A DNA stretch of 43,320 nt from JABAAI01 sp965242745. Its GTDB lineage: Bacteria > Spirochaetota > Leptospiria > Leptospirales > Leptonemataceae. A model generated the notes under the pieces. That model worked only from the letters and a program-made list of their open reading frames with translations. It was not told the origin of the DNA and did no database searches. This document shows positions 8,851 through 17,695 of the stretch, one piece after another. The stretch spans positions 1 through 43,320 of the forward strand of contig CBDETG010000023.1 of assembly GCA_965242745.1 (NCBI GenBank), read 5' to 3'. The position numbers were made by a program, and so were the translations under genes. How positions within the stretch are numbered: position 1 is the first letter of the stretch; each line of letters opens with the position of its first letter.

Positions 8851-9702
8851 ATGCAAAAGAGAAAACGAAATAAGATGGAACTTGAAACAAGAGCAAATTC
8901 TGGAGGGACGGCAGATTTATATTCTGATATAATAGGGAATGAGATGTGTGATACTGTTCTTTCTCGTCATATGCAAAACATATTGGCTAAAACTTCTTTA
9001 CATACAAGCCTGCAAAATCGACCTAAAAATTATGACGAAAACGAGATAGCTGCTTTAGCAGACGCTTGGGAAAACTCGAAGCACATCCCGGAAGATACAG
9101 CGCCTCTTTTGGCTATGGAGGCTTCTAAAATACTGTCTATAAAAAACATTATGAAGCAGACAAAGCAGGAGCAGCAGCCTGTACCTGTATTTTTACAATC
9201 TGCTTTGGAAAAGATCGCAGCTGTAAAGGGAGAGGCGAAGGGCAAACAAGAAAAGCCATGTACAATACCTTCTTTACTCATTGAACTTGTAAATGATGGC
9301 TGCCTAAGAGTCAAATCTACATTGCAAGGCTTTACTTCCCTTGTACCAGAACCTGTCATGCTTCGATCTGCTCCTGCAGCGCAGAGCAAAGAAGGGAGAG
9401 CTATACAAAAGAGTAACTATGCGATATGTTATGCCAGACATAAAGGCGAAAGTCTGCGCTATGAAGTGCTGCGTGATTCCCAAAACACGGCTATGCTTAC
9501 TGTTGTTGTTCCAGAAAACTATCTTAATAGCAGGGCACGTCTCTATCAAAAAAAGCACTTAATAGATACGCAGAATTTTGACAGAGAAACGCGCAGCATT
9601 ATCTTCAGGCGTCTGCCTATAGGGGAATATATCATCCGCTTTTCAGGAGATATGGAGCATAGCAATCGTATTATACTAAGATCTCGTCCTGCCTTGGTCT
9701 AG
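8851..9702 (+). CDS. Hypothetical protein, 283 residues
   Basis: I do not recognise this protein. The start is supported by aagga nine bases before the ATG. The N-terminal half is hydrophilic and helical, rich in Lys, Glu and Gln. The C-terminal 110 residues look like a small beta-sandwich, with strands such as ESLRYEVLRDSQNTAMLTVVVPE and ending in RRLPIGEYIIRFSGDMEHSNRIILR. That ending, a proline-glycine turn then a Y-I-I strand, recalls extracytoplasmic or sensory beta domains, but no signal peptide or membrane helix is visible. It lies alone between the hairpin array and tRNA-Met. No function is proposed. Confidence 0.7.
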   Translation: MQKRKRNKMELETRANSGGTADLYSDIIGNEMCDTVLSRHMQNILAKTSLHTSLQNRPKNYDENEIAALADAWENSKHIPEDTAPLLAMEASKILSIKNIMKQTKQEQQPVPVFLQSALEKIAAVKGEAKGKQEKPCTIPSLLIELVNDGCLRVKSTLQGFTSLVPEPVMLRSAPAAQSKEGRAIQKSNYAICYARHKGESLRYEVLRDSQNTAMLTVVVPENYLNSRARLYQKKHLIDTQNFDRETRSIIFRRLPIGEYIIRFSGDMEHSNRIILRSRPALV

Positions 9703-9912
9703 TCAGCTTTTACTGAATTTTGAGAGCAGTCTTGTTAGGCCTTTCTTTGCTTGCTGCATGTTCACGAGACTTTTTTGGCTCTGCTCCTTAATACAAATTT
9801 GCTTGCCTTCTTGAGAGGCTCATAAAAGAGTTTCTTTTGTTGCTGGCAGAGACTTTCTACTACGGCTGATAGCAACGCAGCTTCTAAAGTGTTTGCAGGC
9901 AACAGCAGGGCC

Positions 9913-9986
9913 GGGCTCTTAGCTCAGTTGGTTAGAGCAGAAGACTCATAATCTTTTGGTCCCAGGTTCAAGTCCTGGAGGGCCCA
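9913..9986 (+). tRNA. tRNA-Met (CAT)
   Basis: The cloverleaf is complete: acceptor gggctct pairs with agggccc, the D arm holds agctcagttggttagagc, the anticodon loop is ctcataa giving CAU, and the T arm is ccagg-ttcaagt-cctgg. The acceptor begins with a G-C pair and the structure looks like an elongator Met tRNA, though a CAU tRNA-Ile2 cannot be excluded by eye. CCA is not encoded. Confidence 0.93.
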
Positions 9987-10082
9987 ATATATCTTTGTAA
10001 AAGAAGTTCTACTCGGTGCATCCTTTTCAAGTAGCTTGCCTTTAGCTGCAGCTTCTCTTGCTATATTGCTATTTCTGGAAAT

Positions 10083-10280
10083 GTTGGCATCTTAACCCCC
10101 GCCGCGGCAGCTCATAGGCATTGGGCCTTGTTGCAACAATATAGCGTTGCTTTTGCTGACTGCGGCCTTGTTGTAATATGTGGCCTTTGGGCGCCTGTGG
10201 AGCCCGGAAGACGCTGTAGGATTGGCGGCGGGTGGGCTTGTAATAAGCAGAGTCTGGGCGCCTGAACAAAGTCAGGCTGA
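10083..10280. repeat. Second copy of the degenerate repeat family
   Basis: This non-coding stretch shares words with the repeat region at the window start. gttgtaatatgtgg (10170-10183) equals 109-122, and cataggcattg (10113-10123) equals 322-332. Phrases like gagtctgggcgcctg recur in degenerate form. It sits between tRNA-Met and trmH. Frames that run through it are repeat artefacts. Confidence 0.5.
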
Positions 10281-10296
10281 AGCTTCACACGTTTTT

Positions 10297-11016
10297 TTAA
10301 GACTTGTAAAAGAGAGCTTCCAGTTTTTTGTGCTGGCGCAGGCTTCGCCGGTAAAACTCTAAGCGCAGCTCTTCTTTTTCTTCTTCCGATAAAGCCCAAG
10401 GCTCTGGAGATTGGCGCAGCGCTTGTACGAGATAAGCGCAGAGCATGCCGACACTTACTGAGAGATTGAAGCTGCGCGTAAAACCAAACATAGGCAGACT
10501 AAGACAGGCCTCTGCCTGCTCCATAGCTTCGCATGATAGTCCAGTTTCTTCATTGCCAAAAAGCAGCGCTATCTTAGCTCCCTTATGCAATTCTTGTCCC
10601 AAACGGACCAAACTTATTTGTCTGCGCCTCTCAGAAACCTGAGGGCCTGTTGCGATCAGGCGGTACTGTCTTTTTTGCAAGGCCTTAGTCCAATGCAAGC
10701 TTTCCTCTCTTTGTTCCTGCTTTCTTTGAAGATAGCGCAAACTAAGCCATCTTTCTGCTCCAAGACTGATACCCTTGTGCGCCTGAAAGCAATTTTCTCT
10801 TTCTATGATATAAATATCTTGGAGCCCCAGGCCTTCGCAGGTACGTAAAACGGCGCTGGCGTTCTGGCTCTGGTAGATGTTTTCCAGCGCTACTACGATA
10901 CGTCTGCTTCTATACTGGAGTACGTGTTCTATAGTACGGCGGCGCTCTTCTGTTATGTACTGCGCTAAGAAAGAGCTAAGTTCAGGTCTTAGTAGCGAGA
11001 TATTCCTCTTGTCCAT
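10297..11016 (-). CDS. trmH: tRNA (guanosine-18-2'-O)-methyltransferase, TrmH-like
   Basis: This SPOUT-class RNA 2'-O-methyltransferase of 239 residues matches TrmH in size and motifs. Motif 1 is NIYQSQNASAVLRTCEGLG, motif 2 is IALLFGNEETGLS, and motif 3 is SLPMFGFTRSFNLSVSVGM, which forms the trefoil-knot SAM pocket. It would methylate G18 of tRNAs. The start is odd. AAGGAG at 11033-11038 is correctly spaced for an ATG at 11027 that is out of frame and ends after 12 codons, while the in-frame ATG at 11016 is 16 bases from it. One missing A in the run at 11016-11020 would join the two. Confidence 0.9.
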   Translation of the reverse strand: MDKRNISLLRPELSSFLAQYITEERRRTIEHVLQYRSRRIVVALENIYQSQNASAVLRTCEGLGLQDIYIIERENCFQAHKGISLGAERWLSLRYLQRKQEQREESLHWTKALQKRQYRLIATGPQVSERRRQISLVRLGQELHKGAKIALLFGNEETGLSCEAMEQAEACLSLPMFGFTRSFNLSVSVGMLCAYLVQALRQSPEPWALSEEEKEELRLEFYRRSLRQHKKLEALFYKS

Positions 11017-11339
11017 TTTTGACTCATCAAAACTCCTTCAAGATCGCTGCTTGTATATATTCAACATATAAAGGCAAGACCTTTTTCATATCTTCCCAGT
11101 TTTTCTAAAAGCTTCGCGCCGGGGTACTTGCAGAGCAAAGAAAGAATTATGAACAAAGAGTGCAGGATGCTTTTAGCAAGACTATATCAGGATAAATGGA
11201 GCAAGACACAAAAGAAGTACCGGCAGTCTATGATAAGCGTGCTTCCAGTAAAAACACAAGGTACAAAAGCTTATTATTACATATAGCAAGAAGGATGAGC
11301 TTTGCAAGCGCACAGCTGGTATGGAACAAAAAGCAAGTT
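11017..11339. other. Intergenic stretch, no secure gene
   Basis: Between trmH and glnA I see only a 45-codon open frame, 11149-11286 on the plus strand, basic and Tyr/Lys-rich, with a weak ribosome site. I do not call it a gene. No riboswitch or clear terminator is visible. Confidence 0.4.
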
Positions 11340-12767
11340 TTAACAGTCATAGTAGAGTACAAATTCATAAGGATGCGGCCTTTGGTTTACAACCTGCTCT
11401 ACTTCCTCTCTTTTGTACTCCAGATAACTAGTAATGAAGTCATCATCAAAGACCCCGCCTGCCTTTAGGAAATCGTTTTTCGTTTCCAGCGAGTCTAAGA
11501 CCTTTGTGAGATTGGCTGGAACAGCCCGCAGCTTGGCTTTCTGCTCTGGGCTGGCTGTATACAAATCATAGTCAGCCGGCTCACCAGGGTCCATTTTATT
11601 TTGCACGCCGTCTATGCCTGCCATGAGCATAGCAGCAAAGGCTAAATAAGGGCAACATGATGGGTCAGGAGTACGGAATTCTATACGACGCGCTTTGTCA
11701 CCCTGCACTGCTATAGGAATGCGGATGGAAGCAGATCGATTGCGGGCAGAATAGACTAGATTTACAGGCGCCTCAAAACCTGGGACCAGACGCTTGTAGC
11801 TGTTCGTTGTTGGATTCGTAAAAGCCAGCACAGAAGGCCCATGCTCTAAAACACCCCCTATATAGTGCAAAGCTGTTTGGGAAAGATGCGCATAGCCCTC
11901 CCCCGCAAAAAGATTTTTGCCGCCATTCCATAAAGACATATGCGTGTGCATCCCCGTACCATTATCGTTGAAGACAGGCTTGGGCATAAAACTTACGCTA
12001 TAGCCATGTTTGCGCGCCACATTTTTTAAGACATACTTGTATTTGATAAGATTATCAGCCATTTTCAGAGCCTCATCTACCAAAAGATTGATCTCCCCCT
12101 GCCCCGAGCTTGCCACTTCATGATGATGCTTCTCCGTACGCACTCCCACAGCCTCCAAAGTATGGAGAGTCTCACCCCGCAGGTCTTGGAAAACATCACT
12201 AGGAGGAGTAGGGAAATAGCCTCCTTTGGTGCGAAGTTTATGTCCCAGATTAGGGGCCTCATCCTTGCCCATATTCCAGCGCGCATCAGGCGCATCTACG
12301 TAGTAAAAGGCGTTTTGCATCTGCGAATCAAAGCGAACGTCATGAAAAATAAAAAACTCAGCCTCTGGTCCAAAATAAGCAGTATCCGCTACGCCCTGTG
12401 ATTTCATATAAGCAATAGCTTTTTTGAGTATATTACGGGGGTCACGATTGTAAGGCTCTTGTGTGCGCGGGTCGTAAATATCAGCAAAAACCACCAGTGT
12501 CTTATGTTGAAAAAAAGTATCAATAAAAGCCGTACTGGCATCTAAACGCGTGAGCATATCTGACTCGTTGATAGACTTCCAGGCACGTATAGAAGAGCCG
12601 TCAAAGCCGATGCCAAAGCTGAAAGCTTCCTCGCTTACAGCATGCAGAGGCATGGTATAATGATGAGTCGTGCCAAGCACGTCCGTAAAACGGATGTCAA
12701 CAAACTGCACTGCTGCCGCTTTTGCCCAGTCGAGCAGGTCTTTAGGATTTTTGGATAATTCCACCAT
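11340..12767 (-). CDS. glnA: Glutamine synthetase type I
   Basis: This 475-residue enzyme condenses glutamate and ammonia into glutamine with ATP. Typical GSI motifs are visible: the FGIGFDGSSIRAW latch segment, the metal-site stretch FGPEAEFFIFHDVRF, NDNGTGMHTHMSLW, and ARNRSASIRIP with the substrate-binding Arg. The Tyr equivalent to the adenylylation site is present in ADYDLYTASPEQ, which suggests the beta subtype regulated by GlnE-type adenylylation. AAGGAG is well placed before the ATG. No nitrogen-regulatory gene is adjacent, and I could not find a convincing sigma-54 promoter upstream. Confidence 0.97.
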   Translation of the reverse strand: MVELSKNPKDLLDWAKAAAVQFVDIRFTDVLGTTHHYTMPLHAVSEEAFSFGIGFDGSSIRAWKSINESDMLTRLDASTAFIDTFFQHKTLVVFADIYDPRTQEPYNRDPRNILKKAIAYMKSQGVADTAYFGPEAEFFIFHDVRFDSQMQNAFYYVDAPDARWNMGKDEAPNLGHKLRTKGGYFPTPPSDVFQDLRGETLHTLEAVGVRTEKHHHEVASSGQGEINLLVDEALKMADNLIKYKYVLKNVARKHGYSVSFMPKPVFNDNGTGMHTHMSLWNGGKNLFAGEGYAHLSQTALHYIGGVLEHGPSVLAFTNPTTNSYKRLVPGFEAPVNLVYSARNRSASIRIPIAVQGDKARRIEFRTPDPSCCPYLAFAAMLMAGIDGVQNKMDPGEPADYDLYTASPEQKAKLRAVPANLTKVLDSLETKNDFLKAGGVFDDDFITSYLEYKREEVEQVVNQRPHPYEFVLYYDC

Positions 12768-13355
12768 TGTTTTGTCTCCTTGTCTTTGCGTAACTGCCTG
12801 CCATGCGAAAAAGCCTGCCGTATATGGGATCAGGGCGCTTCTTAGACTAAAAATACATCAGCCTGCATGCCTCCCCTACTCCCTTACCGGCATCAAGACA
12901 TAAGCAAAATGCAGGCAAAAAACACAAAAGATAGCAATACCGCTATTAGGTTTTACATAAAGTAATATAGCAAAAAGCGTGCCGGGCAGCATAAACGAAA
13001 GCAAAAAGCGCATGAAAAAACGTAGTTTGCACAGAAGATCATGCGAGTACTGATTAGCGCAAAAACCTATCGCTCTTCTGCAGCAGGGAAAGTATGCAAA
13101 GTGTTTTCCAGCAAAGCAAAAAGAGCCTTCATCATGCGCATTCTGCCTATAAAATAGATATAGTGCGTGAAATTCAGGCAGGGCATAGGGGGTCTGTTGA
13201 AAAACTTCACAAGCAGAGCATAGATTGCGTTTATTCAGCGATTCGGCGCAGTTTGTAGTTAGGCTTTGCGGCTGTTCAACAGACTCATAGGGAGCGCCCG
13301 GCATCTTTAGCTTTTGACTCGACAAATCCATAGACTTTCGCTGCACTGCGCATAT
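12768..13355. other. Intergenic stretch with glnA upstream region
   Basis: About 590 bases lie between the divergent glnA and the lipoprotein gene. The glnA ribosome site (AAGGAG) is just right of 12767. A 93-bp inverted-repeat unit lies at 13192-13284. A long minus-strand frame (12876-13616) crosses the start of the next gene and has an odd Cys/Phe/His-rich composition. I do not accept it. Confidence 0.45.
13192..13284. repeat. Small inverted-repeat element
   Basis: GTCTGTTGAA at 13192-13201 is exactly complementary to TTCAACAGAC at 13275-13284. Arms of this type (ggtctgttgaa) resemble the ends of insertion sequences, so this may be a solo relic or miniature element. No duplicated target site is evident. 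Confidence 0.4.
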
Positions 13356-14405
13356 ATGGAAAGGGTGGTGATCTTTACATATCTTTTCTATTTCTTGTCT
13401 TTGCTTACAGGATGTCCGGAAAAAAGCGCGGCTTCTTACTTGCAGGAAAGGCAATGGGAAGGGATAACTACAATTCTTGTAGATCAGGAGGGAAAAGAAA
13501 GAGGAGGAGAATCTAAGGCAGGCAAGGAGAAGCCAGTCGAGCAGGCGTCTTTTTTTTGGAAGCCTGGGCTGATAGAAAGGGTATGGATGCAATACCAAGC
13601 GCTGCATATCTTTCAAGATAAGCTTCTGAAAGGAGATGCAAAACCGGAGTATATTTTTGAAAGCTTGAATCTTGCCTTAGTAAAAGACAGTTTTGCATTG
13701 CTTTGCGGTATTCTATGGTGTTTTGCTTTAGCTGTTTGTCTTCTGAGTTTTTCTTTGCCCTTTGCTTTTATACAGGCTCTGAAGAAGATCATTTTAGCTT
13801 GTTCTTTCCTGTTTGTATTGCTGCAAACACAGCTTGCTTTTACGAATAGTTTCAGAGGCGCATCTTTCTCTTTTCTTACACTTGAGCCTCTGCGCTTTAT
13901 CAGCGGGCTTTTGCTTCTCTTATTGTCTCTTATTGTCTTTGCTTGGACCTTCCTCCAAAAAGTATTCCAAAAGCAGAAAAGTCAAAGCAGAGCAGATGAT
14001 GTCTTTGTGCGTCTCCTGAAGAGCAAAAAAACAAAACAGCTCTGGGCTGCGCCCAAAAGCCTTATAGATTTGCTTTGGAATTTTGCTTTGATTTGTCTTA
14101 TTTCTATCGTGCTTGCAAATGCCCTGCTTTTGCCCCTATATATCCTTCAACTTTCTTTCCCAGAGGCTTTTTCTCTTTGCCTGGCTGCAGCTTTGCTGCT
14201 ATTTGTCTGCTATTATGCCTATGCTTACTGGGATAAAGCGCGCAGGTATCACGGCCCAAGCAGCTTTGTTGTAGGCCTTGCTTTTCTGTGCTATCGCCTT
14301 CTAAGCTCTGCTTTCGTGAGTGCGCTGGCGCTCATAGCGCTCTCTTTGCTGATTGTTGTTTTGTTGTCTCTAAGCTTTTTTAATACGAAGCTCTTTGTTT
14401 TCTAA
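13356..14405 (+). CDS. Polytopic membrane lipoprotein, unknown function
   Basis: I do not recognise this protein. Starting at 13356 gives an N-terminus VIFTYLFYFLSLLTGC with a lipobox (LTGC), so it is probably lipid-modified at a Cys near residue 20. A hydrophilic extracytoplasmic stretch of about 90 residues follows. At least six hydrophobic helices come next, around residues 110-135, 140-160, 175-200, 235-265, 268-290 and 305-345. A lipobox ahead of several membrane helices is uncommon. No catalytic motif is visible. An in-frame start at 13314 would add 14 residues but hides the signal. No close neighbours share its strand. Confidence 0.72.
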   Translation: MERVVIFTYLFYFLSLLTGCPEKSAASYLQERQWEGITTILVDQEGKERGGESKAGKEKPVEQASFFWKPGLIERVWMQYQALHIFQDKLLKGDAKPEYIFESLNLALVKDSFALLCGILWCFALAVCLLSFSLPFAFIQALKKIILACSFLFVLLQTQLAFTNSFRGASFSFLTLEPLRFISGLLLLLLSLIVFAWTFLQKVFQKQKSQSRADDVFVRLLKSKKTKQLWAAPKSLIDLLWNFALICLISIVLANALLLPLYILQLSFPEAFSLCLAAALLLFVCYYAYAYWDKARRYHGPSSFVVGLAFLCYRLLSSAFVSALALIALSLLIVVLLSLSFFNTKLFVF

Positions 14406-14712
14406 TCTCCATCAAGCTCTGCGCTCTTCTTCTTAAGAAAGCCCTTATCTTATCTCTAGCCTAATAGCTTGCAATTCCATAGCCCGAGATCGACTTCTTA
14501 GCTAAGCTTAGATTCTGCTGGGGGATCGCGTTGTGCGTATAGAATATGCGGCAGGAAGCACGTAGTAAATAGAAAGAGGTAAAGGAAAAAGGCTAATGCT
14601 GACTAATGCTTGAGGATTGCAATCCCTTCCATATGAAATTAAGAGAAGCTTCACAGAATACGCTTTCGTAACTCTGCAAAGCTTCTCCCAAAGCTTTCTG
14701 TACAAGCTCATG
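14406..14712. other. Intergenic stretch between convergent genes
   Basis: No gene is seen in these 307 bases. The only clear structure is the long hairpin at 14643-14687, listed separately. Confidence 0.5.
14643..14687 (-). terminator. Candidate terminator of the beta-barrel gene
   Basis: GAGAAGCTT (14643-14651) pairs with AAGCTTCTC (14679-14687). The loop itself pairs further (cagag/ctctg-like and tacg/cgta arms), giving one long stem. Read on the minus strand it lies 25 bases after the stop at 14713 and is followed by ttaatttc, which is only moderately U-rich. Confidence 0.45.
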
Positions 14713-15702
14713 TTATAGCGACATACTATAAGCCAGAGAAAGCCACCATAATGTGCGAGGCAAGGCTTCCAGCTCACCGCTTGTTGGGTGCGCTACTTTG
14801 AAGTCTCCTCCATTATCGTCGTCCGTATCATAAAAATGAGGGCTGCCACGAACGACCATATTAAAGCCAAAATGAAAGTTATACATAGCCAGTCCAACAC
14901 TTCCTGTATAATCCTTCCATGCGCTGAGACCTTGCTGGACCTGATAGCCTGCCGCTATGTCCAATTCCAGCTCCATATCATCACTGAGCCCAAAGGCATG
15001 GCCATAACCAATCTGGTAATAGTCATATTCCTCATCTCCTCCGCCAAAGCTCGAAGCGATATTTACATAGAGATTGGAAGCAATGGGGCCTGCAGGGGAG
15101 TAAGAAAAGAAGAGCTCCGTATCAGAAGGTCCCTTCCCTTTTGGATTAGGATAGGAATACGATACCAAGCCAAATCCAACTGTCCCTATACGACTTTCAC
15201 TCTCATAGCCTATGGTGTAGTCTATTTCATCCGAGCGCGCCAGGCCATTTTCCTCACAATCCGGCGCTTCAGTACCAGGATCAGCATCACACTCATCAAT
15301 GCCATCTATATCTTTGTCTGCGCGGCTGGCAAGAGCATAAGACAGCCAAATATTGAAATACAAGCCATCTGTCGGAGTGTAGAAGGTAATACTCGGTTGG
15401 AAGGCCCATTCTCCAGTATGGGCGCCGGGCACCTCTTTGTTCTGCGCTGCCTTGTCTGCAAAAATGTCCTCCCCCCGCCAAACATAATTGGAAACAAGCA
15501 CGAGCTCTACATCCACGCCAGCATTGTCATCTTCCTGAGCTTCTACAACACGAGGTAGCAACACGCTGCTCAAAAGCGCTACGCCGCATAGGAACTTGTA
15601 AATCCCAAGAGCTGCGTAAGGCCTCTTCTCACCAAAGCGAAGCAGACGATTTGTATCTGCTTGCTCACTATCTTTTCCCCTATTCTTATATGTAAGTTTC
15701 AT
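14713..15702 (-). CDS. Putative outer-membrane beta-barrel protein
   Basis: This 329-residue exported protein has a long N-terminus, a signal helix near residues 33-55 (YKFLCGVALLSSVLL) and a likely cleavage after VVEAQ. The mature part is rich in alternating aromatic and polar strands. It opens VELVLVSNYVWRGEDIF, which recalls the SNYVxRG start of a family of Gram-negative outer-membrane proteins. An acidic loop (DKDIDGIDECDADPG) resembles calcium-binding repeats. It ends in an amphipathic strand, LWWLSLAYSMSL. The ATG at 15702 is chosen because AGGAGAG precedes it; the frame could start six residues earlier. Transport or structural role is unknown. Confidence 0.75.
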   Translation of the reverse strand: MKLTYKNRGKDSEQADTNRLLRFGEKRPYAALGIYKFLCGVALLSSVLLPRVVEAQEDDNAGVDVELVLVSNYVWRGEDIFADKAAQNKEVPGAHTGEWAFQPSITFYTPTDGLYFNIWLSYALASRADKDIDGIDECDADPGTEAPDCEENGLARSDEIDYTIGYESESRIGTVGFGLVSYSYPNPKGKGPSDTELFFSYSPAGPIASNLYVNIASSFGGGDEEYDYYQIGYGHAFGLSDDMELELDIAAGYQVQQGLSAWKDYTGSVGLAMYNFHFGFNMVVRGSPHFYDTDDDNGGDFKVAHPTSGELEALPRTLWWLSLAYSMSL

Positions 15703-16134
15703 ATATTCTCTCCTAAACAATATTTAGAGCTAAAGCCTGAAGCCCCGCCCTATTTGTTTATGGCGTCTGCCAAAAACAACTATACGATCTTTTTTGCATA
15801 CTCCTTAGCATCAACAAGAAAAACCGTATACTTTGCCTTTTTCGACCAAGCCTTATAGTAAAGCAAGTATATTTTTCGTTTTTTAGGGAACACGTCATTT
15901 TTTTGAAAAAAACTTTGACTTTTAGACCAGCAATATTTTTCTGGCTCATTATGGAAAGGCGCTCTTTGTGGCTTGCCTTTTCATAAAAGCTGCAGAGCAG
16001 TTTGGCGCAGTTAGGCCCTTTCCTCAGGTTTTTAGGTTTAGGTTTATAGACCTTCTTTAAGCCTGCTAAAAAGGCGCTGTACGGCGCTTAAGCGCGCGCT
16101 GCAGAAATTCTTGTGATAGAAGGAGTGAGTTACA
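15703..16134. other. Divergent intergenic region
   Basis: These 432 bases separate the beta-barrel gene (minus) and the phasin-like gene (plus). The region is A/T-rich and probably carries both promoters, but I cannot assign -35 and -10 pairs with confidence. It holds the phasin-like ribosome site, aaggag, at its right end. Confidence 0.4.
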
Positions 16135-16497
16135 ATGCAGAAAATTTTGGAAGATATTTTGAATGCCGGAATAGCTTTGTTTCGTGCAGGAGAAGGAAGT
16201 ATCAGTAAGGCAGTACAAGAAGTACAAAGCACCTTTGAGGAATTGAAACAAAAAGGCGCTACGGATAAAAGTGAGGCCGCTGTCAAGCTTCGTGCATCTC
16301 TTGACGACATTGCTACTCGCGCAAACAATTTGAAAGACAAGGCAGGCTCTGCTTACCAGGAAGGTCTCAAGCAAATAGAAAAGCAGTACGAGAATGCCGT
16401 AGAGCAGATCAAAAAGCTTGTTCCAGAAGAGAAAGTAAACGAAGTAAAGACAAAGATTGATGCCTTACGCGCAGCAATCAAAGAAAAGCTGAATTAA
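16135..16497 (+). CDS. Phasin-like coiled-coil protein
   Basis: This 120-residue, almost wholly helical protein has heptad patterning, including LKDKAGSAYQEGLKQIEKQYENAVEQIKKL. The layout matches small phasin-superfamily proteins, which in some bacteria coat polyhydroxyalkanoate granules and in others are general coiled-coil proteins. No polymer synthase gene is nearby, so granule binding is not claimed. AAGGAG is well spaced before the ATG. It is a single-gene unit with a hairpin at 16557-16584 downstream. Confidence 0.72.
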   Translation: MQKILEDILNAGIALFRAGEGSISKAVQEVQSTFEELKQKGATDKSEAAVKLRASLDDIATRANNLKDKAGSAYQEGLKQIEKQYENAVEQIKKLVPEEKVNEVKTKIDALRAAIKEKLN

Positions 16498-16556
16498 GAG
16501 CCAGCCCTCAAGCTACTTTTGCTTTTTCTGCCGCCTTGATGATAAGTGCGGCGCTC

Positions 16557-16584
16557 GGGGCATTGGCGCTTTTGCTGATGCCCC
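16557..16584 (+). terminator. Hairpin after the phasin-like gene
   Basis: GGGGCAT (16557-16563) pairs with ATGCCCC (16578-16584). It is sixty bases after the stop codon and lacks a proper U-run (aatactt follows), so a terminator role is only possible. Confidence 0.3.
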
Positions 16585-16722
16585 AATACTTAAGCTAGAA
16601 GGCGCAGTTGTCTTTTTCTTTCTCTTTCTAATAGTAAAGAAGAGATAGCTTGCAGCCTTTTTTAGTCTATGCTGGGAATATAGGAGCGCTCCTCGAAAGC
16701 TAAAAGGCAGCGCTGCAAATGG

Positions 16723-17625
16723 ATGCGCTCAGTACCTAAAATACAGGCTTGTGGCATTAGGTTTTTTGTATTATTTCCTTCTTTCTTGACTCTAGGCTGT
16801 GGCAGGCAAGCTGAGACTAAGAAGCAGCCAAGCCAGGCCTTGGCAAGCCACAGTTACTCTGTCCATCACCGTCATATACGCTACCTAAGCATTGGCCTTG
16901 CTGCTAAAAAGGCTAAGAAAGCGCTTGTAATTTTTGTTCATGGTTCACCTGGGAGCTGGAAGGCATACGAAGCCTATCTTCAAAACCCTCTTTTACAGGA
17001 AGCGGCGTCTATGATCTCTGTAGACCGTATTGGTTATGGAGCTTCTACAAAGGATCAGGCAGAAAGGTCTATGATGGAGCAGGCTAAGCTGCTTAGCCCT
17101 CTCTTAGACCTGCCAGAAAAAGGTATGCCTGTGCTTCTGGTAGGCCATTCTCTTGGGGCCACAATCATTGTTCGCATGGCGATGGATTATCCTGCTAAGG
17201 TGCAGGGCCTGCTGCTCATTGCGGGAGCTTTGGACCCTGCTTTAGAAGAGCCTGCCTGGTACAATCGCCTTGCAGAGCTCTCAGTAGTGCGGTGGATTTT
17301 ACCCCGAAGCATCCAAATAAGTAATGATGAGCTCATAGGTCTCAAAGCGGAATTAGAAAAAATGCTGCCTCTCTGGTCTAAGATACAAAGTCCGATCAGT
17401 ATCATCCATGGCCTTGAAGACAGCCTTGTTTCACCTAAGAATGTCGCTTTTGTCAAAGAGCAGTACAAGAAAATCCAAGGCAGGCAGAAGCAGTCATTCC
17501 CCTTGCGTATCATCGAAAGCGCAGATGATGGCCACTTTATTTTATGGCAAAACAAGAAATTGATAAGCAAAGAGCTGCTTCATCTTATTGATCGCATAGG
17601 CATGCGCAGGAAATCAGCGTGGTGA
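16723..17625 (+). CDS. Alpha/beta-hydrolase lipoprotein
   Basis: This 300-residue protein has an N-terminal signal ending in a lipobox (FLTLGC), so it is probably membrane-anchored outside the cytoplasm. The alpha/beta-hydrolase fold is clear: the oxyanion strand VIFVHGSPGSW, the nucleophile elbow VGHSLGATI with Ser, an acid in GLEDSLVSPKN, and the catalytic His in DDGHFILW near the end. The substrate is unknown; esterase or lipase chemistry is typical of the fold. It stands 70 bases before panC on the same strand and may share its transcript. Confidence 0.85.
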   Translation: MRSVPKIQACGIRFFVLFPSFLTLGCGRQAETKKQPSQALASHSYSVHHRHIRYLSIGLAAKKAKKALVIFVHGSPGSWKAYEAYLQNPLLQEAASMISVDRIGYGASTKDQAERSMMEQAKLLSPLLDLPEKGMPVLLVGHSLGATIIVRMAMDYPAKVQGLLLIAGALDPALEEPAWYNRLAELSVVRWILPRSIQISNDELIGLKAELEKMLPLWSKIQSPISIIHGLEDSLVSPKNVAFVKEQYKKIQGRQKQSFPLRIIESADDGHFILWQNKKLISKELLHLIDRIGMRRKSAW

Positions 17626-17695
17626 AGAGAAGGCTTTCTTATCTGAGCTTTGTTATGCAAAACAAAGCAGAAAGGCGCTTTGCATTTTCTTTCTT

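Noticed and set aside
11149..11286. 45-codon basic open frame
   Set aside because: It has a weak ribosome site, no recognisable domain and chance-level length.
12768..12800. Possible sigma-54 promoter before glnA (tggcaggcagttacgca)
   Set aside because: GG and GC elements are one base too far apart and it lies too close to the start codon.
12876..13616. 246-codon minus-strand frame
   Set aside because: It overlaps the start of the lipoprotein gene, has an odd Cys/His/Phe composition, and crosses an inverted-repeat element.
14788..15558. 256-codon plus-strand frame antisense to the beta-barrel gene
   Set aside because: The beta-barrel frame has a good ribosome site and signal peptide; the antisense frame looks like a shadow, rich in Ile and Arg.
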